Shown here in pieces: positions 1 through 8,835 of a DNA stretch of 64,000 bases (position 1 is its first letter; each line of letters begins with the position of its first letter). The notes beneath the pieces are model-generated. The model saw nothing but the letters and a program-made list of their open reading frames with translations, did no database searches and was not told where the DNA came from. This stretch comes from UBA1447 sp002329225 (GTDB lineage: Bacteria > Bacillota > Clostridia > Oscillospirales > Acutalibacteraceae), in contig JBMNVN010000008.1 of NCBI GenBank assembly GCA_050946835.1, forward strand, positions 1 to 64,000. Reading direction: 5' to 3'. The position numbers and the translations under genes were made by a program.

Positions 1-3000
1 CTGACATTGCCGTTCGAGTAAGCAACGGCCATGGAGTTAAGTACGCCGAAATTCACTGCCGGAGCCGCTGCGTAAAGTTCAAACTCCACTAACTTCTTAT
101 CCGTTGTACTGCCGTTTGTAGCAGACATTTCAATCAGATAGATACCCGGCTGAAGAGCGGAAATATCCCAGTTAAATTCGTTGCCGTTACCGGTCAAAGC
201 GGTGGGCGATACTCCGTTGACAACCGTAGCGGAGTAGACAAGGTTCGCAACATCGTTGCCGACAACCTCAATATCTACACTCGCACCGGTTTTAATTTCT
301 TTAAGCTCATAGCCCGTGGTAACCGTTCCGTCAACCAGGACTTTTGTAATAACCGCTTCTCCCACTCCTGCGGGGGTGTAGGCATCTCTGATTTCCTTCA
401 CAAAGTTGCCGTTCGCATCCGCAATCCTCACCGCTACAATGTAGTTTTCTGTGGAGGAGATGAAGCCGTCAATATTAAAGGAGATTGAGCCGTCCGGTTC
501 CGGGTTGCCGTCCGCACCGGAGGCATAGGGCATGGAGAGTATCCACTGGTCTTTTTTAACATTCGTATCGCCCGAAAGCACATCGTCACTCGTTACCTGT
601 TGATAAGTCCAAATCTGATATTCGCTTGTGCTTTCCCAATCGCTGATGTAGACAATAAAGTCATTATTACTGTCCATGGTAATGTTAATTGAGGGGACAC
701 TCCACTTCGCATAGAAAGTCACGTTTGCCGCGCCCATGGTATAGGGCCAGGCAACCGCCGTTGTCAGACCGGCATCGGAATACCAGCCGGCAAACGCATA
801 GTTAAGTTTTGTAGGAGGCGTCGGTTCGGCAACATCGGTACCGCAACCTTGCGTAATGGAGGTCACCGGGGAGCCGCCGTTGGAATTAAAGCTGATTGTA
901 TACGGATCCGCAGTCCACTTCGCATAGAAAGTGACATCGGCAGTTAAGTTATGGGGCCAGGTGACCGCCGTTGTCAGGCCGGAATCGGAATACCAACCGG
1001 CGAAAGTATAGCCCGTTTTAGCGGGATCCGCAGGTTTGGTAACATCCGTGCCGTAGTTTTGTGTAATAGCATTCACTGCAGAACCGCCGTTTGAATTAAA
1101 GCTCACCGTGTATTGATTAATACTCCACTGAGCGTACAGAGTAACATCGGAAGCGCCCATGGGCCCGTAGCTTGCACCGTCGTTATAATCGGTGCCGCTG
1201 CCGTCAGCCGCTGTGTTCCACTTTGTAAAACTGTAACCCGTTCTGGTGAATTCGTTAGGTTTCAGGTTGGATGAAGCACTGAAAGTAATCATCTGGGGAC
1301 TCATGGTACCGCTGCCGCCGTTGGCGTTAAAGTTGACATTATATGTATTTATCTGCCACTGTGCAACATAAGTTGTATTTGCATCGGGAACGGTAGCGGG
1401 TACTTCAGGCAACCAGCCGTTGAAAGTATAACCCGTTCTGCTGACTGAGGGAGCACTCAGGGATGAGCCGTAGGCCATGGATGTCGGGCCTGTGCCCCCC
1501 GTGCCGCCGTTGGCATCAAAGGTGATATTATAATTGTTTACCGTCCACTTGGCGTAGAAAGTCACATCGGAAGCGCCTAAGGTATAGGGCCAGGTAACCG
1601 CAGTTGTCAGACCGGCATCGGAATACCAGCCGGCAAAGGTGTGGCCCGTTTTGGCGGGAGCCGCAGGTTCGGCAACATTCGTGTTGTAGTTTTGTGTAAT
1701 AGCATTCACTGCAGAACCGCCGTTGGAGTTAAAGTTGACGGTATATTGATTGATTGTCCACTGGGCGGTGTATGTGGAATCCGCCGCAGGCATGGTGGGA
1801 GGTACAGCCGGAACCCAGCCGTTGAAGGTATAGCCCGTTCTCGTGACCGTCGGGGCGGTTATGCTTGTGCCGTACGGGGTTGAGGTCGGACCCGAGCCGC
1901 CCGAGCCGCCGTTGGCGTCAAAGGTGAGGTTGAAACTGGCGAGACTCCAATCCGCGTAGAAAGTCACATCGGAAGCGCCCAAGGTGTAGGGCCAGGTAAC
2001 CGCATTTGTCAGACCGGAGTCGGAATACCAGCCGCCGAAAATATATCCGGTGCGGGTAGGAGCCGCAGGTTCGTTTACATTAGTGTTATAGTTTTGCGTT
2101 ATAGAACCCACTGCGGAACCGCCGTTCGAGTTAAAGTTCACCGTGTATTGATTAATTGTCCACTTGGCGTAGAAAGTCACATCGGCCGTTAAGTTGTGGG
2201 GCCAGGTAACCGCAGTTGTCAGACCGGAGTCGGAATACCAGCCGGCGAAAGTATATCCCGTGCGGGTAGGAGCCGCGGGTTCGGCAACATTCGTGCCGTA
2301 GTTTTGAGTAATAGGACTTACCGCAGAACCGCCGTTGGAGATAAAACTCACGGTATGCTGCTTTAAGGTCCACTTGGCGTAGAAAGTCACATCGGAAGCG
2401 CCTATGGTGTAGGGCCATGTAACCGCAGTTGTCAGACCGCTGTCGGAATACCAACCGGCGAAATCGTAGTTAGTCTTAGCGGGATCCGCAGGCTTGGAAA
2501 CACTCGTACCGTAGTTTTGCGTAATAGGACTTACCGCAGAACCGCCGTTGGAATTAAAGGTGATGGTATATTGATTTATAGTCCACTGAGCGGTGTATGT
2601 GGAATCCGCTGCGGGCATCGTTGCAGGTACTGTCGGTGACCAACCGTTGAATGTGTAGCCCGTTCTTGTAACCGTAGGGGCGGTTATGCCTGCACCGTAC
2701 GGGGTCGGGGTCGGACCCGAGCCGCCCGTACCGCCGTTGGCATCAAAGGTCAGATTATAATTGTTTACCGTCCACTTGGCGTAGAAAGTCACATTGGAAG
2801 CGCCCATAGTGTAAGGCCAACTAACCGCAGTTGTCAGACCGCTGTCGGAGTACCAACCGGCGAAAGTATATCCCGTGCGGGTAGGATCCGCAGGCTTGGC
2901 AACACTCGTACCGTAGTTTTGCGTAATAGAACCCACTGCGGAACCGCCGTTCGAGTTAAAGGTGATTGTATATTGGTTTATAGTCCATTGGGCGGTGTAT

Positions 3001-4814
3001 GTGGAATTCGCTCCGGGCATCGTTGCAGGTACTGTCGGTGACCAGCCGTTGAAAGTGTAGCCCGTTCTGGTAACTGTAGGAGCGGTTATGGCTACACCGT
3101 ACTTGGTAGGCGTCGGCCCCGTGCCGCCCGTACCGCCGTTGGCGTTAAAGGTCAGATTGTATAAATTAGCATTAAAGTTATAGTTTTGCGTAATATTTCC
3201 GCGGTATAAAACGGACTGGGCTGCGGTGCTCGCAGTGTATCCGTCTGCGGAATTGAGAGTATAATATGTATAAGTGTTGGGGGAGAAGTTTACAATATCG
3301 CCGGAATTAAAGGTCAGGTTTTCCGTTATTGTGGATGCGCCGTTATCAAACTTATGGTTAATTGCAGCCGTATAGGTCTTGCGGGTCAGGGCGCCGAAGG
3401 TTGAATTGATGGTGTCGCTGATTGGGGCTGTTGTAGGGTTGCCCAGACTTTCAGCCGCAGCCTTGATAGCATTTTCGTAGTTTGTAAAGTTACCGTTATA
3501 ATCCGCCGCCTGCGCTCCGCGGCTGATAGCGTTACGCATATTGGTACGAAGGGTACTCTTGTCAACCTTATTAAAGCGCACATTCAATAAATGAACGGTA
3601 CCGTTCCACTCGTCTCTGTTATTCGCTTTGGCGGCGGCTTTAATTGTTAAATCCTGATTTCCCGTCCCTGCAGATAACGCTTTGGAGAACATCGGCTTGC
3701 CGCCGGTATCGCTGCCGACTTTAATCCCGTATTCGATGCTTAGAGTTTGGGAGAGATGTCCGTCTTTGACCCAGGCATCCTGGACATCACCCGTACCCGG
3801 GGTGCCCCACCAGAGGTTGAAGTTGCCGCCGTTTTGATTCACGGTGGCGTCGCCCTTGTATGCACCGTCTGTGTAGTCGGCAACATACCAGGAAAGACTA
3901 TCGCGCATGTATTCAAGGTCGGTTATCGCAAAGCCGTATTGTAAATTCGGTATCTGGCTGATGTCGCTATATCGGCTTCTGTCAACCGTCACATAGCCCC
4001 ACGGGCTGTTGACTATACGCAGAAGATTGTTGCCTCCGCCTTCAAGGTTGTAGTAGTTTGCACCCTTTGGAGAACTGCCCGAGTCAAACCAGTCGACACT
4101 GCCCCAATTCCCGCCCGGGGCGGTGATTGAGTTGAGCATAGGGGTCATAATCCTGCCTGAACTCCGTCTGGCCTGATAATCGCCGGAATCGTGAGTCTGT
4201 ATGCCGGCTACATAGGCAAAACTCTGGCAAAAGGCTTTATATGTGGAACCCAAACCGTCGTTATTTTTTGTTCTTATTACCGAGGCAACAGGTTCAATCG
4301 GGGGGGCATAGGCAACGGAGTACGCCTTGGCGGTCATCTGCACACCTTTTACTCTGTAAGACACGGTCCAGGTAACGGTACTGACACTGCCTTGCGATAT
4401 TGCCGTTGAAAGCGTGCCGCCGGTTACCGTGGTATTAAGTACAGTTCCCGATGCGGTGGTCGCACCGAGACTCACAGAAGCGCCGGAAGCGGAAATGCTT
4501 ATACTGTTCGCATCCGCATTGGGGCAGCTGAAATAAACTACCCCGCTGGTTTTATTCCTTTGGGTGTTTAATACGCCGCTCGTGCTGCAGTCAACATAGT
4601 ACTGGAATGTATTTGCATTCCCGTTAACAGGCACTAAATAAATAGTCTCCGGCACATAGAAAGTTATGGCACCGGGGCCGTCGGTTTTACTCACCGAGCC
4701 CTTGGGTTCCGTAACCGCAGTTACCGGTGTTTTTGTCGTCAGGCTCAAACCGGCGCTCGTAGCCACAAGGACTACCGCCAACATTACAGCCAGAACTTTT
4801 TTTAATTTCTTCAC
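1..4814 (-). CDS. Giant secreted InlB B-repeat surface protein, 3'-partial
   Basis: This open frame starts at a GTG at 4814, with AGGAGG about 8 nt upstream, and leaves the window at position 1, giving at least 1604 residues. The N-terminus is a signal peptide (two lysines, then a hydrophobic stretch rich in Ala, Val and Leu). About 500 residues of unrecognised extracellular sequence follow. Then come about 12 InlB-type B-repeats (roughly DNA 695-3165), each with a core like FNxNGGS...GYTFAGWYxD...FYAKW. The C-terminal part (roughly 1-690) is closely related to the C-terminal part of the next gene, 5116-8520, so the two are paralogues. No LPXTG motif or SLH domain is visible in the part present. 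Such repeats occur in adhesins and large surface proteins of Firmicutes. The role in adhesion or surface assembly is inferred. Confidence 0.85.
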   Translation of the reverse strand, partial: MKKLKKVLAVMLAVVLVATSAGLSLTTKTPVTAVTEPKGSVSKTDGPGAITFYVPETIYLVPVNGNANTFQYYVDCSTSGVLNTQRNKTSGVVYFSCPNADANSISISASGASVSLGATTASGTVLNTTVTGGTLSTAISQGSVSTVTWTVSYRVKGVQMTAKAYSVAYAPPIEPVASVIRTKNNDGLGSTYKAFCQSFAYVAGIQTHDSGDYQARRSSGRIMTPMLNSITAPGGNWGSVDWFDSGSSPKGANYYNLEGGGNNLLRIVNSPWGYVTVDRSRYSDISQIPNLQYGFAITDLEYMRDSLSWYVADYTDGAYKGDATVNQNGGNFNLWWGTPGTGDVQDAWVKDGHLSQTLSIEYGIKVGSDTGGKPMFSKALSAGTGNQDLTIKAAAKANNRDEWNGTVHLLNVRFNKVDKSTLRTNMRNAISRGAQAADYNGNFTNYENAIKAAAESLGNPTTAPISDTINSTFGALTRKTYTAAINHKFDNGASTITENLTFNSGDIVNFSPNTYTYYTLNSADGYTASTAAQSVLYRGNITQNYNFNANLYNLTFNANGGTGGTGPTPTKYGVAITAPTVTRTGYTFNGWSPTVPATMPGANSTYTAQWTINQYTITFNSNGGSAVGSITQNYGTSVAKPADPTRTGYTFAGWYSDSGLTTAVSWPYTMGASNVTFYAKWTVNNYNLTFDANGGTGGSGPTPTPYGAGITAPTVTRTGYTFNGWSPTVPATMPAADSTYTAQWTINQYTITFNSNGGSAVSPITQNYGTSVSKPADPAKTNYDFAGWYSDSGLTTAVTWPYTIGASDVTFYAKWTLKQHTVSFISNGGSAVSPITQNYGTNVAEPAAPTRTGYTFAGWYSDSGLTTAVTWPHNLTADVTFYAKWTINQYTVNFNSNGGSAVGSITQNYNTNVNEPAAPTRTGYIFGGWYSDSGLTNAVTWPYTLGASDVTFYADWSLASFNLTFDANGGSGGSGPTSTPYGTSITAPTVTRTGYTFNGWVPAVPPTMPAADSTYTAQWTINQYTVNFNSNGGSAVNAITQNYNTNVAEPAAPAKTGHTFAGWYSDAGLTTAVTWPYTLGASDVTFYAKWTVNNYNITFDANGGTGGTGPTSMAYGSSLSAPSVSRTGYTFNGWLPEVPATVPDANTTYVAQWQINTYNVNFNANGGSGTMSPQMITFSASSNLKPNEFTRTGYSFTKWNTAADGSGTDYNDGASYGPMGASDVTLYAQWSINQYTVSFNSNGGSAVNAITQNYGTDVTKPADPAKTGYTFAGWYSDSGLTTAVTWPHNLTADVTFYAKWTADPYTISFNSNGGSPVTSITQGCGTDVAEPTPPTKLNYAFAGWYSDAGLTTAVAWPYTMGAANVTFYAKWSVPSINITMDSNNDFIVYISDWESTSEYQIWTYQQVTSDDVLSGDTNVKKDQWILSMPYASGADGNPEPDGSISFNIDGFISSTENYIVAVRIADANGNFVKEIRDAYTPAGVGEAVITKVLVDGTVTTGYELKEIKTGASVDIEVVGNDVANLVYSATVVNGVSPTALTGNGNEFNWDISALQPGIYLIEMSATNGSTTDKKLVEFELYAAAPAVNFGVLNSMAVAYSNGNV
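695..3165 (-). repeat. Array of about 12 InlB-type B-repeats (190-220 bp units)
   Basis: Twelve consecutive repeat units of about 63-72 codons lie inside the first giant gene. Two subtypes partly alternate: one with GGTGGTGPT near its start and VPATMPxA near its end, and one with GGSAVxxITQNY, WYSDSGLTTAV and a TFYAKW end. Stretches such as the GACCGGAATCGGAATACC-like segment recur at nearly regular spacing, so the array is repetitive at DNA level as well as in protein. Confidence 0.85.
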
Positions 4815-4905
4815 AACCCTTCCTCCTATAAAGAAAACAGATATAAATTAAAGCCTCATTAAATGACAGGTCTACCTGAGGGGCACTCCCCCTTATACAA
4901 ATGTA

Positions 4906-4934
4906 AATATATCATCAGTCTTTCAATTTGTCAA
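4906..4934 (-). promoter_or_regulatory. Sigma-A promoter of the first giant surface-protein gene
   Basis: On the minus strand TTGACA (4934-4929) is followed by exactly 17 bp and then TATATT (4911-4906). It lies about 90 nt upstream of the GTG at 4814. This is one of the best consensus matches in the window, suggesting strong expression. Confidence 0.8.
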
Positions 4935-5051
4935 CAATTGTTTTTAAGGTTTTCTTAAAAACTCTTAAAAATTGGCCGTTTTCTATAAGTTTTTTGTTAA
5001 AATTGCGGTCTCCCTTTTTATTGCCACAAAATGTTGTGGTCACCGTGTTTT

Positions 5052-5088
5052 CTCAAAAAACAAGGCCTCCGGTAAAAACCGGAGGCCT
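5052..5088 (-). terminator. Rho-independent terminator after the 1134-residue surface-protein gene
   Basis: A perfect 11-bp stem (AGGCCTCCGGT pairing with ACCGGAGGCCT, loop of four) is followed on the minus strand by a T-rich run. It sits about 30 nt past the stop codon at 5116, and before the promoter of the next gene. Confidence 0.85.
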
Positions 5089-5115
5089 CTGGAGTTAAGG
5101 TTTTTCAGTTAAGGT

Positions 5116-8100
5116 TTAGAGAGTAATATCAAAGGTTTCGATAGCATCATATTTACCGAAGGAGTCGGAACTCTTAACAAGCACCGATATCGTGTAAGTC
5201 ATACCCGCCTTTCTCGGTGTCCATACACAGGTCGGGTTCGGAGCATAATCCCTGAGTTCCAACAGACGCATATCTTCATCATAAACATAGAACTTGTACA
5301 GCATCTTGTCTTCGCTCGCACTTACCCCCTTGGCCTTAAGCACTACAGGCTTCTTCGCTTGAGCATTGGCTTCAACTTCCGCCACATTCAAGGTGATACC
5401 CGTAACATCAGCCTTGGATTCTCCGGCGTTAAAGACATAAACATCAACGCTTCTCTTTATCTCGTAGGAACCGGCGCCGACGCCCTTTGCCCTTGCTTCT
5501 ATGTAGTAGTCACCTATACGGGCAGGGGTCCAGTTTAGGGTGTTTGTCGTACTCCAATCCTGTATGAGGATATAACCTGTAGCATCATAGCGCCAGAAGG
5601 AGTACTCCACAGGCCCCGGTAAGCCTTCCGTTTCGGCTGTAAAGACCAGCGGGGTTCCTTTCTGCACATAGGGCAGAGTTTCGTTTGCCGAAAGAGTCAT
5701 GGTGACCGGACCGCCGGGAGTTCCTACTCTGGGGATTACAACCGTGCGGATGATTCCGTCGTCAAATCCGTCGGCTTCCGTTCCGATGCGGCCCGCCCTG
5801 GTAACAAGACCCAAAACATGGTACACACCGGGCTTATCAGTCGCATATGTGAAAGGACCGGGGCTGCTGTATTCTATTGACCCGTACTCCGCTGTACGGC
5901 TGGGTTCCCTGAACAGGAAGGAGAAAGTGCCGTTGCTGTAGGAGGGTGTAACCGTTACCGTGCCGTTAGCATAATCCGCACTCATGGAACTGAGGACTCC
6001 GAAGGTTGTTGCACTGCTCTCGGAATAAAGCTCAAAGGTTACCTCCATAACGTCTTCTGTATCCCCTGCAACTTTGAATTCCAGCACATAGATTCCGGGC
6101 TCCAGTCCGGAAATATCCCAATTCGCGCTGCCGTCTGCCAATACAACCACCGGGGCGGGAGAAATCCCGGAAAGAATCTGTGCACTGTAAGTAAGGCCCG
6201 GTACATCGTTGCCGATTATTTCAATAGCAACTGCACCGTCTTCAATCTTCTTGATTTCATAGCCTGTTGTGACCTTGCCGTCTACAACCACTTTTGTTAA
6301 AACCGCTTCGCCTACCTCTGAAGGAGTGTAGGAATCGCGCAATTCTGCCACAAAATCTCCGTTGGAATCCGCTATACGTACGGCAACAGTGTAGTTGGGT
6401 TGAGGAGATTCGAAATCATCAATGTTGAACAATATGCTGCCGTCGGCCTGTACAACTCCTTCGCTCCCTGCCGTATAGGGCATGGAAAGTATCCATTGGT
6501 CAGCCTTTACATCGGTATCGGCTGAAAGGACATTGTCGGATGTCACTTGCTGGTAGGTCCAAATCTGATATTTGCTGTCTGTTTCCCAACCGTAGATGCG
6601 AACATCCATACCGGCACCCGTCTTGCTCAATGTTACAAGGGTTTTTACCCATTGCGCAACATAGGTGGTATCAGACACCGGCACCGTTGCGGGTACTTCG
6701 GGTTGCCAGCCGCCTAAAATATAGCCTTCCTTAGCAACTGCGGGAGCTGTCAGGGAATCTCCAACACGCATGGTTGAAGGGCCCGTACCTCCCGTGCCGC
6801 CGTTGGCGTCAAAGCTTATGTTGACCAGTTTGCCCGTCCATTTGGCAGTATAGGTGGCGGGACCGGTGGCCGCCGTTACTTCAGGCGACCAACCTGCAAA
6901 GTCATAGCCTTCTCTCGTACCCGCACTGATGGGGGTGGGCATTTGATCATGGTCACACTGGTTAGTGCCGCCGCCGTTGCCGCCGTTGGCATCCCAAGTG
7001 ATATCATAGGTGTTCGCCTTCCACTGAGCGGTGTATGTAGCCGTGCCCGTTGCCGCCGCAATCTCCGGTGACCAACCGTCAAAGGTGTAGCCCGTGCGGA
7101 TGCCGGCATTTATGGGTGTCGGCATACTGCCATGCTCGCACTCGTTGACACCGCCGCCGTCGCCGCCGTTGGCATCCCAGGTGATGGCATATTTGTTCAG
7201 TGTCCATTTAGCTACGCAATAAACATCTTCATCAGGCATAATACCCGGCACATTCGGCAGCCAGCCCGCAAAGGTATAGTTCTGCCTTGCCGGGTCGGCG
7301 GGAGGTGTTACCTCTGCGCCAGCATAAAGCACCATAGGAGCTATCGGGTCGGAGTCTCCGCCGTTAAGGTCAAAATATATTGTACGCGCCGGCAACTGAT
7401 CCCACTGGGCCACACATTCCACATTATGGTCGGGCATGGTTACAGGTACATCCGGCAACCAGCCTGTGAAAGCGTAACCCGGCTTCACGGGCGGGGCAGG
7501 CGGCGTTATCGCAGTATTGTAATCTTCCGTAATCGAGCCAACCGCACTGCCGCCGGCGGAGTCAAAGCTGACGGTATATTGGTTGATATTCCACTGAGCG
7601 TAATAGGTAGTATCCTCAGCGGGGACATAAGGAGGAACTGAAGGCTGCCAACCGACAAAGGAGTGACCCGTTCTGCTGACATCGGGAGGAGTCAGAACGG
7701 CACCCGGCGTCATTGTTGTCGGGCCCGTGCCGCCTGTACCGCCGTTGGCATCGAAAGTAATCTGAACATCGGGGTAAGGATCCAAATCCAAGTCGGCACC
7801 GGTAAAATCAACATTCCAGTAATAAATACTGGCGTTGCCGTTAACTCCCAACTTCTCCGAATCCAAACATTTTTGGAAATAAGCATTACCGTTGGGATTG
7901 TCCGGATTTCTTATCCAGGCTTCGTGCATCCATATACGCGCACCGGAGTCGGGAGTAAGATCTTCCAAAACCGTAAGCTTAAATGAATACAGCCAATCAT
8001 ACCCTTCCAAGTGCAGCGGATAACCTCCGTTGGGGGAGTTCGGGTTTGTACGGTTATTTACGGCTATCGTATTGTAGGCCGTGTAGGTGCCGTCACCGCC

Positions 8101-8520
8101 CTGATCCACAGACTTTAGCGAGGCGGGCCAGGCATATTCCGGGATTCCGCCGGGAAGAGCCGTTCCGGCTATGCTCGCAATCACAGGGGCGAAAGAGTTG
8201 TCAGGGTTATAGGAAAAGGCGGTTTGGTTATTGCCCACAACCGAAAAGAGCGAACGGTTGAACATAACCACATGACGGTTGTTGGCCACCAAAAAGTTTG
8301 TTTCCGGCACTATACGTACCGTGATAACATCCCCTTGGTACAGCCTTTCACCGGGGACTAACGGGACGAATTCACCGCTATCTTCCTTGCCTACTTCCAA
8401 GGAAACTGTTATGTCGACAAGCTCGGGCCCTTCAATATACGCCCAAACCCCGACCATGCCGGAACTGAATATCAGCAATGCAGCTATCAGCACCGCCAAG
8501 GCTTTTTTCATTTTCTTCAT
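5116..8520 (-). CDS. Secreted surface protein with six InlB-type B-repeats and Ig-like C-terminal modules
   Basis: The protein has about 1134 residues from an ATG at 8520. An in-frame GTG at 8529 lies only 1 nt from the AGGAAA ribosome binding site, whereas the ATG has good spacing. A Lys-rich N-terminus and hydrophobic stretch form the signal peptide. Residues about 35-245 form an unrecognised beta-rich domain containing PLVPGERLYQGDVITVRI, which loosely resembles a cohesin-type opening. Six B-repeats follow (about residues 250-630). The C-terminal third contains repeated beta-sandwich-like segments (for example YxFYVYDEDMRLLELRDY...W), similar to triple-tyrosine modules. The C-terminal part is paralogous to that of the gene at 1-4814. 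An extracellular binding or scaffold role is inferred; no catalytic motif is seen. Confidence 0.85.
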   Translation of the reverse strand: MKKMKKALAVLIAALLIFSSGMVGVWAYIEGPELVDITVSLEVGKEDSGEFVPLVPGERLYQGDVITVRIVPETNFLVANNRHVVMFNRSLFSVVGNNQTAFSYNPDNSFAPVIASIAGTALPGGIPEYAWPASLKSVDQGGDGTYTAYNTIAVNNRTNPNSPNGGYPLHLEGYDWLYSFKLTVLEDLTPDSGARIWMHEAWIRNPDNPNGNAYFQKCLDSEKLGVNGNASIYYWNVDFTGADLDLDPYPDVQITFDANGGTGGTGPTTMTPGAVLTPPDVSRTGHSFVGWQPSVPPYVPAEDTTYYAQWNINQYTVSFDSAGGSAVGSITEDYNTAITPPAPPVKPGYAFTGWLPDVPVTMPDHNVECVAQWDQLPARTIYFDLNGGDSDPIAPMVLYAGAEVTPPADPARQNYTFAGWLPNVPGIMPDEDVYCVAKWTLNKYAITWDANGGDGGGVNECEHGSMPTPINAGIRTGYTFDGWSPEIAAATGTATYTAQWKANTYDITWDANGGNGGGTNQCDHDQMPTPISAGTREGYDFAGWSPEVTAATGPATYTAKWTGKLVNISFDANGGTGGTGPSTMRVGDSLTAPAVAKEGYILGGWQPEVPATVPVSDTTYVAQWVKTLVTLSKTGAGMDVRIYGWETDSKYQIWTYQQVTSDNVLSADTDVKADQWILSMPYTAGSEGVVQADGSILFNIDDFESPQPNYTVAVRIADSNGDFVAELRDSYTPSEVGEAVLTKVVVDGKVTTGYEIKKIEDGAVAIEIIGNDVPGLTYSAQILSGISPAPVVVLADGSANWDISGLEPGIYVLEFKVAGDTEDVMEVTFELYSESSATTFGVLSSMSADYANGTVTVTPSYSNGTFSFLFREPSRTAEYGSIEYSSPGPFTYATDKPGVYHVLGLVTRAGRIGTEADGFDDGIIRTVVIPRVGTPGGPVTMTLSANETLPYVQKGTPLVFTAETEGLPGPVEYSFWRYDATGYILIQDWSTTNTLNWTPARIGDYYIEARAKGVGAGSYEIKRSVDVYVFNAGESKADVTGITLNVAEVEANAQAKKPVVLKAKGVSASEDKMLYKFYVYDEDMRLLELRDYAPNPTCVWTPRKAGMTYTISVLVKSSDSFGKYDAIETFDITL
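6640..7770 (-). repeat. Array of six InlB-type B-repeats
   Basis: Six units of about 61-66 codons lie inside the 5116-8520 gene. Two adjacent units (GGDGGG and GGNGGG variants, with MPTPI) are a recent tandem duplication, to judge from their similarity. Confidence 0.8.
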
Positions 8521-8590
8521 ACCTATCACTTTCCTTACTCCAGTTTTGCGTTTATGTTAATAAAGTTTTCCCGCTATTCAGACATCAGAT

Positions 8591-8835
8591 TCAATATTCG
8601 TACGCAAGTCCGTCCGTCTGATCTATCCACGACAAAAAGTTTTCCGTTGTTATCATCCAGTCGGAATCCATAGAGTCGACATTCATGTCTCCGTTAATGT
8701 CGCTTGCTTTATACAGATAGAACTCCGTATTCCAATCCCAAAACACTTCAAATTTTTCAACCGCTTCTACCAAGTCGGCATCCATGGAGTCCACATTACC
8801 GTCTCCGTTGACATCACCGAAGATAACTATGTAGT
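8591..8835 (-). other. Dockerin-like C-terminal module (two EF-hand-like loops)
   Basis: The last ~80 codons of the giant gene encode two copies of a D-x-N-G-D-x-N-V-D-S-M-D loop followed by a short helix. This is the duplicated calcium-loop plan of type I dockerins. The usual partner is a cohesin domain. None is certain in this window; the N-terminal domain of the 5116-8520 product is only a loose candidate. Confidence 0.75.

Noticed and set aside
1..3165. Regularly spaced repeats that could suggest a CRISPR array
   Set aside because: The period is about 190-220 bp, the repeats are in one coding frame, and there are no short constant repeats with unique spacers.
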